From Symsagittifera roscoffensis (taxonomy: Eukaryota; Xenacoelomorpha; Acoela; Convolutidae): a stretch of 64,000 nucleotides of DNA. Both the position numbers and the translations under genes were made by a program. Of this stretch, positions 57,061 to 64,000 are shown piece after piece. The stretch covers positions 52,462,938 through 52,526,937 of the forward strand of contig NC_087069.1 in NCBI RefSeq assembly GCF_963678635.1, given 5' to 3'. Below the pieces are notes generated by a model that worked only from the letters and a program-made list of their open reading frames with translations, searched no databases and was not told the DNA's origin. Within the stretch, counting starts at the first letter, position 1, and the number at the start of each line of letters is the position of its first letter.

Positions 57061-59271
57061 TCTGATCTGAAGGAGGGTGCAGACTCCATCACAGACGCTT
57101 CAATGGAGGACAGCTCCAGGAATTCGAGTATGGACACATACTCAGACAGGAACTCGAGCTCGGGATCAGAACTGTCAGAACTTGCGATCCACACACTGCT
57201 AGTGGAAATCCACGCAAGGGATCTGGATAGAGAAGTGTACCAAGACCCTGACAGTGATCGCTATCTCATACCAAATGAAAGGATCTTCCACAACGCATCA
57301 GATGATTTGGAAACAATAGCAGTATCGAAGCGGTCGATCAGTTTATTGCCACAGAAAGAGGTAGTCAGGACTGATCTTCAACCGTTTCAACAAGAAACAC
57401 AACCGTTGGCGAAGATTTGGTGCGTGAAGATGGAGGAGGACACACACCAGCCCAATGAGATGAATTGTCAAATGAGGGTCATGAAGACATATTTGAAGGC
57501 GAGATACAGACTCTCGGACCTACTAAGGGCGCAAAGAAATGACCGCATGACAAGTAACCTAAAAAGGTGGATAGAAAATGGTGCACCAGACAAAGGTGAC
57601 CTAGAAGAAGACAGTTATAGGATCCTGAGACAATACTTCATGCAGAAGGAGGGCAGATTATATCTGAACAAGGATGGGATCGTGGTTTGCAAGAGAAGAG
57701 AAGAGGACAAAGTCTTATACAAGTACAACGCGATAGTGGTGCCGCAACTCTATCAAACAGAACTATTATTCAGGTCGCATGATCAGATGGGCCATCAAGG
57801 GATCGACAAAGTGTATCAGAGGATACTGAAGCGCTTTGAGTGGCCTGGAAAGAAAAAGGCATGTGAGAAATGGGTAAAAGCGTGCCTGTCATGCCAACAG
57901 GTCAAGGATCCAAGGAAATTGCGATTTCCTTTACAATCGATTGAGTCGTCTGAATTCAATGAGGTGGTGCAAATAGATCACCAGAAGATATGCATTTCAG
58001 ACAGCGGTTATAACCAAGTCTTACTCATGATAGATCACTTCACGAAGTATGCAGAGGCCGTGCCCTGCATAACTGCCTCGGCGGAAGAGACATGCGACCA
58101 CCTGATCAATACGTGGATAGCAAGACATGGTTGTCCAATGACGTTTCAATCGGACAACGGAACAGCTTTCGTAGGAGAGCTTACGAAAGAGCTTATGAGA
58201 AGCTCACAGGTCGCTCAGGCTCACTCCACGACATACCACCTTCAGACGAATGGCTTAGTGGAAACACAGAATAGGACGTTAGTGTCGATGCTGAGGGTCA
58301 ATTCTTCCAGGTACATGACCGATTGGGACAGATACCTTCCACAGGTGATGGGAGCTTACAATAGCACGCAACACTCCACCACTGGAGTCAGTCCACACAT
58401 GATGCTGACGGGGCACGAGAAGTCTTTACCCTTGACATTCTTCTACCCAGAGTATGAGGGAAAGAAAACGTCTCCGCAGGTTTGCGTAAGGGATGTGATC
58501 AGATGTCAACAGGAGTTGAACGATCTGTGCAGACGAAATACTCAGCAAGAACAGGCAAGGCAAGGGAAAAGATTCGATAAGAAGGCGGCAGGTGCAAAAG
58601 CTTACTCGGTGGGAGACTACGTATGGGTATTTCAAAACGTTATACCACCGAAAGGGACCAAGAAGCTCCTAAAGAAATGGAGGGGACCCTTCATGATTAC
58701 AGAGGTGCACCAGGAGGGACGCCTTTACAGACTGAGTACAGGCCGAGCCGCCCACTATGAGAACATCAAGCCACACAATCCATCGACAGAGGACTGGTGT
58801 ATACCTGCAGACATGGAAGAAGGGGATTATCTGATGATGGATCCTGCTTGCGAAGTTAACGAGAAAGGCACCAGGGAGAAGAACGATGGAAATGAGGTCA
58901 TAGAGGAGGGAACAAATACACCACTGGACCTGGATCCAAATGAGGTGATAGAAGCGGATGGTGAAACCTTACCTTATGCAGAGGAAGATTGGCAGGATCC
59001 CGAGCAAACTGAGGTTCCCAAAAATTTGGAACCAGATCTCCCGTTCACGCTGCAGACTCGACAAGGCGACGGGAAAAGACCTGGGAAGAAATACAACCGT
59101 TACGGTGACGACTTTGTAGTAGACAGGATAGATCTGAAAAAGATAGTGGAAGAAGTGGTAGGTCTAGAAAGCATAACAATTTCACAAGACATTGACATAG
59201 TAGATGATCACGACCAGGAATGGATCGAGGACAGATCGAAACCCGAAGTAGATTTCGATGAAGAGCAATAG
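56983..59271 (+). CDS. pol: Pol part 2: gypsy integrase
   Basis: 762 aa, open. It has an HHCC zinc finger (HDQMGHQG ... CEKWVKACLSC, about 57.78-57.90 kb), a catalytic core with Asp at 57976 (VQIDHQK), Asp in FQSDNGTAF (58150) and Glu in GLVETQNR (58261), a GPF module (KKWRGPF, 58675-58695), and an acidic C-terminal extension ending at a TAG. The DDE triad is complete. In the same frame, beyond the TAG (59269-59271), the macro-domain segment continues, so the original polyprotein probably ran on. The first ~120 residues, Ser/Asp-rich, form the linker from RNase H. Confidence 0.9.
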   Translation: MKKSKTRNKTWGAEFCPGRWMQRRYGSDLKEGADSITDASMEDSSRNSSMDTYSDRNSSSGSELSELAIHTLLVEIHARDLDREVYQDPDSDRYLIPNERIFHNASDDLETIAVSKRSISLLPQKEVVRTDLQPFQQETQPLAKIWCVKMEEDTHQPNEMNCQMRVMKTYLKARYRLSDLLRAQRNDRMTSNLKRWIENGAPDKGDLEEDSYRILRQYFMQKEGRLYLNKDGIVVCKRREEDKVLYKYNAIVVPQLYQTELLFRSHDQMGHQGIDKVYQRILKRFEWPGKKKACEKWVKACLSCQQVKDPRKLRFPLQSIESSEFNEVVQIDHQKICISDSGYNQVLLMIDHFTKYAEAVPCITASAEETCDHLINTWIARHGCPMTFQSDNGTAFVGELTKELMRSSQVAQAHSTTYHLQTNGLVETQNRTLVSMLRVNSSRYMTDWDRYLPQVMGAYNSTQHSTTGVSPHMMLTGHEKSLPLTFFYPEYEGKKTSPQVCVRDVIRCQQELNDLCRRNTQQEQARQGKRFDKKAAGAKAYSVGDYVWVFQNVIPPKGTKKLLKKWRGPFMITEVHQEGRLYRLSTGRAAHYENIKPHNPSTEDWCIPADMEEGDYLMMDPACEVNEKGTREKNDGNEVIEEGTNTPLDLDPNEVIEADGETLPYAEEDWQDPEQTEVPKNLEPDLPFTLQTRQGDGKRPGKKYNRYGDDFVVDRIDLKKIVEEVVGLESITISQDIDIVDDHDQEWIEDRSKPEVDFDEEQ

Positions 59272-59307
59272 GAGTCCTACAGAGATGATCTAGTAAATCT
59301 GCGAGTC

Positions 59308-60132
59308 TTGGAGTGGCTGAACGAAATGACATCAGACCCTAAAGAGACCAGCGTCACGATTCAAGACGTAGATCGTGAAAGCGCGAAATACATTAAGACC
59401 GAACGAGATGATCCTTCCTGGGCTGCCCAGGAAGGACAGCTACTCATTCCAGCTTCTAATCTCGACTTGATATCCGGTATGCGATCGACGAGGACGTCGA
59501 AGGATTTTTTTGTCCGGGGAGTGGGGGTAGGACTTACCCACACTGAAAACCTGATAATAAAAAAATTGAGAATAGCAAGAGAAACAGGAGATTTAGAAGC
59601 AGAAACAGGCGAAGAACCTAAGAAACCCGACATAGGGAGGGTAGTTGAGTCATATTTTAACCTACCAAATGAGTATTCAAGTAACATAATATTAACAGAC
59701 AGTGATTTCATACTCACAAGCAGAACATGTGCGATAGCAATCACTGCAGACATGAGTTTTAGGACAGCCTTAGCGGCAGATTTTAAGAGAGAATACAAAA
59801 ACGTGGAATTCCTTTGGAAGCAACGACCAGGAGTAGGGGGCGTAGCAGCCTTACTTCCGGCGACATCACAAATACCGGGAAAATACCTATGCTTCTTGGT
59901 GACGAGGGCGACAGAGAAGCAGCACGTGGACCCAGAGAACCTAGTCTTGTCTTTGACGAGGTTGAGAGATTTCCTCTTGGAGATGGACGTGAAGGAGCTC
60001 TCGCTTCCGGTGTATGATCCGAACAGAGGACGGCTGCATCGTAGGGAACTCTACGCGCTGGTACACGTGATATTCTCAGATACTAATATACAAGTATATC
60101 TGCATAAGAAATATTATTTAAGTATAGGCTGA
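59308..60132 (+). CDS. Macro domain (ADP-ribose-binding/hydrolase) at the C-terminus of Pol
   Basis: 274 aa in exactly the integrase frame, separated only by the TAG at 59269-59271; the 12 codons between are open. Residues 130-270 have the macro fold pattern: a strand/AIAITADM block, FRTALAADFKREYKN (helix following the Asn/Asp-type loop), a GVGGVAALL strand, KYLCFLVTRA, NLVLSLTRLRDFL helix, ELSLPVYDPNRGRL (the SxPxxG-like loop), ALVHVIFSDTNIQVYL. This order resembles the TARG1/OARD1-type macro domains that remove ADP-ribose from Glu/Asp. The usual Gly of the last loop is altered (YDPNRG), so activity is uncertain. Earlier residues form a Ser/Thr-rich linker. The start given is arbitrary, set by the stop upstream. 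Confidence 0.65.
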   Translation: MEWLNEMTSDPKETSVTIQDVDRESAKYIKTERDDPSWAAQEGQLLIPASNLDLISGMRSTRTSKDFFVRGVGVGLTHTENLIIKKLRIARETGDLEAETGEEPKKPDIGRVVESYFNLPNEYSSNIILTDSDFILTSRTCAIAITADMSFRTALAADFKREYKNVEFLWKQRPGVGGVAALLPATSQIPGKYLCFLVTRATEKQHVDPENLVLSLTRLRDFLLEMDVKELSLPVYDPNRGRLHRRELYALVHVIFSDTNIQVYLHKKYYLSIG

Positions 60133-60520
60133 GTGACGTGTAGGGAGGTGAAAGGACAAAGATTAAGTTATGTGTTATTTTATTTTTATGTGTTATGTTA
60201 TTAAGATCTTGGGTAGGTAGGGGTTAGTGACCATGAACAGCTGAATGACGATCTTAGGAATAGATCCAGAGTTTGGACTGTCCAATCTTAGGTCGAATTC
60301 CAAAATTTTAGAGACCGACTGATTTTAATAAATTTTAGGATAAACATCTTTTTATCTGAACTGCTCTTAAACAAATTTTAGCATTTTTAACGATATATGT
60401 TAAGGTGAAACTGACAAGTGTGATATTCGTGATTTCTTTTCTAGATCCTGATTGATCATTTAATTGCTCACTTGAGTCGAAACTTGGAATCAAAATCAAA
60501 TCAAATTCGAAAAGAATAGA
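60133..60520. other. Spacer between pol-macro and accessory genes
   Basis: About 390 AT-rich bases. A purine stretch (AGGGAGGTGAAAGG, 60142) follows the stop. A pyrimidine-rich acceptor TTTCTTTTCTAG lies at about 60434-60445, 75 bp before the next ATG, and would suit a spliced or trans-spliced accessory mRNA. No gene seen. Confidence 0.5.
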
Positions 60521-61435
60521 ATGGATAACTTCAACTTGGATGAATTGATGGACCTGGCAGAGGCATATGTAGGACCGATGGTAGATGCGATCTATCATCG
60601 GCTAATGGAACGAGACTTCGCTCTGGAGGACCCAGAGGTAGTCATGTTGCTGACCGCCCTGATCAATATCTTGGGGCATGACAACCGTGGGGACCGCCCC
60701 ACGGAAGTCCTGTTGATGGCAGCATATGGAGAGAGGGGAGTACTAGACCGCCCGATTATGAGAGTGATGAGGTGGAGAAACGGGGCTCTCTCAGGGAGTG
60801 ACTTGGCGAATGAGCCTGGATTGGGAAGTTCTAGCACTTACCAACCAGGGGAAATGCCTATGCCCTCCAAGCCCAAACCTGGGTTGACGAGAATGCATCG
60901 GGAGAAAACAGCGAGGCTGCCTCGTCTGGTTCACCACTGGGAGCAGCTGTGCCACCAAACAGGGCGAGAGTAGAACAGAAGCTTCAGACGGACCAAACCA
61001 TGCAAGATCTGGATGGGATGAAGCATGAACTGGAAAGGAGAGAAAAGAGTTAGACGAGATGACGAAGATCATGCTTGCCACGAAGGAAGATCGGGACATG
61101 TTGACAAGGTTGTTCGAGGACTGCAACAAGAAGCAGGGTCAAGAGCTGGAGCGCTTGAGGCAGGATTACAAACAACGAGCGGAACAGATGGCATCGGAAG
61201 CCGCAGTGGAGAAGGCGATACATGCAAGTAATCCTCGTGGGTGATCCCCGATGGAGCTCTTGACGCCTCGGGAAATGAGCCAAACGACGGAAACGCGACT
61301 CCCGCTAGGATCGGTCGAGTGACAATCCCAGACCCTAGTGACACCTTGGGTGATCAAGTCGTGGAGCAAACGATGCAGAGGCTGATAGAAACAGCTGGAT
61401 GACTAGTCGCCAGTAAGAGTACACGAGGTTCCGGG
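60521..61435 (+). pseudogene. N-terminal and coiled-coil part of the SGNH accessory protein, frameshifted
   Basis: The ATG at 60521 starts a 150-codon frame: acidic helical N-terminus, then a Pro/Ser-rich region. After frame changes near 60955 and 61050, a heptad-like segment follows (DEMTKIMLATKEDRDMLTRL ... ELERLRQDYKQRAEQM, to about 61220). Another shift near 61240 leads into a frame that joins the SGNH domain, interrupted by one TGA near 61401. I read this as one ruined gene whose coiled coil would oligomerise the protein. Splicing instead of mutation is possible but I see no matching introns. Confidence 0.45.
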
Positions 61436-62278
61436 GTGACTGCACCCTATGGGACGATCGATGACGCGGGCAGAGTACAACTCTCCCAAACAGTGGTTAG
61501 ACCGGGGATGAATGACGTGACACCACTCATGGGAAGCTCGAAAACCCCAGAAAGAAGAGTACAGAAGATGCCGGCGAAGAAAGTGTCTCGCGTAATGGAC
61601 GTGCAGAAAAACAGTCAGTTGAGATACAATTTCACGAGAGTTCCGGAGACGGATCCGAGAGCTTCCTTCAATCGACCAACCTGGAGCCCGGCAGTGAACC
61701 TGCAGCAACCACCGCTGGGGACATCACATCTAATACTGGGAGACAGCTTGGTCAGAGTTTTGTCGAACTTGAGGACCTCGTGGGTAACCACGGTGATGGC
61801 CTTTGGAGGCGCGACAATAGCCCAGTTTTACCGAATGGTGGAACTGATGAATCCAGGGAGGATTCCCAATGTGATGATCCTGGTTGGGACAAATGACATC
61901 TCCAAGGCTTCGGATGAGCAGGAAGCGCTGTGGGAATCAATGATGGTGTGTTTATTTACAACCATTTGGCAGAAATTCAATTGCACGGTACTGACCGTTT
62001 GCACTGTGCCAATGGGCGCGAGGAGCCTGACAGCTGCAGGAAGAAGGCACAACGAAGGTGTCGTCGGGTGGAACAATATCTTGAGGAATCTCGCAAGCCG
62101 GAATGCCGGAAGAATGATCCTCATGGACATCGAACATGAGTTGAGAGCCATGGATCAGGCTAGACTGACCACGGACGGCATCCACTTCGATAGCATCGAA
62201 GGGCAGGCTTGGTTGAATCGAGTCTTCCAAGAGCGCTTGGACGAACTAGAAGCGGACTCTTTGCCACTGGAGTACTGA
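61436..62278 (+). CDS. SGNH/GDSL-family hydrolase domain
   Basis: 280 aa. All four family blocks are visible: block I LILGDSLVRV (Ser in GDS, about 61739), block II Gly in VMAFGGATI, block III VGTNDIS (61886) and block V TDGIHF with the Asp-x-x-His pair (62174). SGNH hydrolases act as esterases, lipases, deacetylases or sialate-O-acetylesterases through Ser-Asp-His. Nothing shows the substrate. The preceding 100 residues are a basic, Pro/Ser-rich linker without a signal peptide in this reading, so the enzyme would be cytosolic unless an upstream exon supplies one. An esterase in the position of env invites comparison with viral receptor-destroying enzymes, but that is speculation. Confidence 0.7.
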   Translation: MTAPYGTIDDAGRVQLSQTVVRPGMNDVTPLMGSSKTPERRVQKMPAKKVSRVMDVQKNSQLRYNFTRVPETDPRASFNRPTWSPAVNLQQPPLGTSHLILGDSLVRVLSNLRTSWVTTVMAFGGATIAQFYRMVELMNPGRIPNVMILVGTNDISKASDEQEALWESMMVCLFTTIWQKFNCTVLTVCTVPMGARSLTAAGRRHNEGVVGWNNILRNLASRNAGRMILMDIEHELRAMDQARLTTDGIHFDSIEGQAWLNRVFQERLDELEADSLPLEY

Positions 62279-62280
62279 AG

Positions 62281-64000
62281 GAAGAAGGAACGACGAATGA
62301 GGCAGTAATCACGACCTTTGTGCCTCCTAGCCTGGAAACGCGCTTGGGGACGGTACCGGCCGCCACGAGTTATAGACAACAGAGTTCCAGCGAACCGGGT
62401 CAAAGGACAGAGGTGCAGGACCGGTTGGGAGAAGCACCGTTGAGGAGGAACATTCATCCTCGAAGAAGACTAGGACCCGTTAATCCGATCGAGGAGACGG
62501 CTAGCACGTCTAGATCTGATACAAGATCGGAGACGACACTTCGGAGAGATCAGAGTGACAGTAGAGAGGAGAGATGCCCGGGCAGAAGCTCCTTGATGTG
62601 GTCAAGACCCATACCCTCTCCCTGGCATGTGTACAAGGAAGAGTTGATGAAACTGGATCTCCAGAGGGTGAGCTTCATCGAAGACGCAAGAAGGATGCTG
62701 AATGGAGCGAGACTGTCCGTTAGCAGGCTGTACTCGATAACCGGTGTAGACTGGCTGATAGCCGCCAGTATAAACTTCAGTCCCACAACGGCCTTAAGAT
62801 TTGCTGATTTAGAGGGACTGCCCCCTAATAACACAATGGGACCGGTGAACGCGAGACCATTGCAAGACGTGAGATTGAACCATGATGAAGGGAATCGAGA
62901 GGAAAGACCAGGAAGATTTCTGACAACGAGAGCGCCGATTGGACAACATGTGAAGATGTTCAGGCAAGTGACGGCACCCCCTGGTCATGTGAAAGAAAGA
63001 GTATACCCAAAACTCGTGAATCAGGATGGTGATGTCCAAAGATACGGCGGACTGAAAGCGATAAAGAAAGATGAAACCATTTTCGCCGCCTATGACAAGG
63101 CAGAAATAAGGAAGGCGAAGATCATGATTGTGGCGAATTCAGAGTTCGTGCACACTTCCAAATCTCTGTTCTGGCCAGACGTCATAATTTTGGCAGCGGT
63201 CGACCTGGATCTACTGCAGGCGGTATCCATGGCAATAGGGGTACAAAGGCAGGCGGAGATGAACCCAATCACGATCGTGTTTGCTGGCATCAATGACCAT
63301 CTACACAGCAGAGGTTTTCTGAGCAGACTCAGAGATCCTACAACGGCGGAGAATGCAGTATGGCCAGCAATAAAGGATATTCTTGAGTCGATGGGCGAAG
63401 TGGTGGATGCAACGAAAGAAGGGGCGTTCAACAAGATAACACCGAAGATAGTGTTCGCGTTGTCTCCGGGGTACGCACACCTCCCAGACGGACTGAAATT
63501 CGTGTATGCGATTGTGACCTTGCTGTCAGAAAGAAGATATGATGTAATCATATCAGCTCCAAATCGCATGATAGAGATGGAGAACCTGAGGCCACTCAGG
63601 GCCGAACTACGTGCAGTGTGGTCAGATATCTCAAACGCGATGAGAGGATTCAAAGACCATGCGCTGCACATGTTAGTATTGGATGAAGTGCTGGGATTGG
63701 AACTGTCCAATTTCAGTAGACAGCTCAAATTGAAGCCGGGGATAGACGATGACCATCGAGTAATCGTATCGATGTCGAACGACTTGTGGTTCCGAGCAAT
63801 GGAAAGAACAGGGGAGAGCGCGAAAAGAAAGACTTCGCTAGAGACGAGAGCTCAACTGGAAGCGATGGTTTTGAGGACCAAGCCGGAAGCCAACCAGTGG
63901 CTACACCTGAATCCTCGGGTAGCGGCATTGGGTGCAGATGCTTTTGAGCAAGGCCCTGTGATGATCAGGAAGATCCATGCCTACTTGGTGAAGGAGGTGA
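62281..64000 (+). CDS. Second, divergent SGNH-like protein, open at window end
   Basis: A frame without any stop for 573 codons, from just after the SGNH stop to base 64000; first ATG at 62596. Residues to about 190 are Arg/Ser/Glu-rich or of mixed charge. From about 63110 a fold like the preceding one appears: a strand IMIVANSEFVH in the block I position (no GDS), then IVFAGINDHLHSRG (63280) with the GxND of block III, and later DDDHR as a possible block V. It is one base out of frame with the first SGNH gene, so the two could be one polyprotein split by a frameshift. Without a nucleophile Ser in a GDS setting it may be a binding or capsid-like rather than catalytic protein. The C-terminus is outside the window. 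Confidence 0.6.

Larger units (their letters stand above)
47400..64000 (+). mobile_element. Large Ty3/gypsy retrotransposon with macro and SGNH cargo (3' end outside window)
   Basis: Order: LTR-like block, long 5' leader with repeated CCGGAGGGGTC motifs, gag, zinc knuckle/protease/RT/RNase H, integrase, macro domain, gap, coiled-coil plus SGNH protein, second SGNH-like protein. RNase H before integrase marks Ty3/gypsy. At least 16.6 kb, it would be an unusually long element. The 3' LTR is not in the window. Several in-frame stops show that this copy is not autonomous as it stands. Confidence 0.8.

Noticed and set aside
50621-60132. Alternative genetic code explaining the in-frame stops
   Set aside because: TAA, TAG and TGA all occur within frames and also end intact genes, so reassignment is not credible.
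63090-63728. 212-codon minus-strand frame near the right edge
   Set aside because: Antisense of the continuous plus-strand SGNH-like frame, which carries the recognisable GIND block.
1-64000. CRISPR array, rRNA or bacterial operon signals
   Set aside because: None seen; introns and retroelements show a eukaryotic genome.

Overview
The window looks like nematode DNA, most likely Caenorhabditis or a close relative. It is AT-rich with short introns, one acceptor close to the nematode pyrimidine-AG consensus, and mobile elements of kinds that are common in nematodes: a Maverick/Polinton and large Ty3/gypsy elements with extra genes. I recognise no host gene. Almost everything that can be read is transposon or virus-like, so this is probably a repeat-rich, heterochromatin-like block. 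The species is inferred from element types only.

Layout. (1) 3-7510, plus strand: the 3' part of an envelope-bearing LTR retroelement (copy A). It has a P/S/T/Q-rich reading frame entering from the left edge, an 872-aa envelope-like glycoprotein, a third 599-aa frame joined to the envelope by an ATGA stop-start overlap, a 3' non-coding tail and a 3' LTR. (2) 7511-8036: a G-rich minisatellite running into a 200-N assembly gap. (3) 8037-17700, minus strand: a badly decayed inverted relative (copy B) with 5' LTR, gag, Arg/Ser/Asn-rich zinc-knuckle region, integrase, P/S/T-rich region, envelope and the start of the third frame. Its reverse transcriptase is missing. (4) 17.7-25.2 kb: AT-rich sequence with small tandem duplications and a gag relic.

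(5) 25177-42964: one complete 17.8-kb Maverick/Polinton. It has about 214-bp terminal inverted repeats that begin with AG and a 6-bp target duplication CACATA on both sides. Its minus-strand genes encode protein-primed DNA polymerase B (two phase-consistent introns), adenain-like protease, major capsid, a small basic virion protein, penton-like minor capsid, integrase, several conserved small Polinton proteins, packaging ATPase, a membrane protein and a DnaQ/RNase-H-like protein. A 3.6-kb block between two inverted 105-bp repeats (30.69-34.34 kb) holds plus-strand genes for a PC4-like ssDNA-binding protein and a short protein with an HUH-endonuclease-like motif. Many genes are whole apart from in-frame stops or single-base frameshifts, so this copy is recently dead.

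(6) 43-47.4 kb: a decayed relative of the next element (LTR-like block plus gag relic). (7) 47.4-64.0 kb, plus strand, running off the right edge: a very large Ty3/gypsy element. It has a 5' region peppered with a CCGGAGGGGTC motif, then Gag, protease, reverse transcriptase, RNase H and integrase. After integrase, in the same frame, comes a macro (ADP-ribose-binding/hydrolase) domain. Downstream is an accessory region with a coiled coil, an SGNH/GDSL hydrolase with all catalytic blocks, and a second divergent SGNH-like protein still open at base 64000. The macro-plus-SGNH cargo on a retrotransposon is the most unusual biology here. The PC4/HUH cassette inside the Maverick is second.
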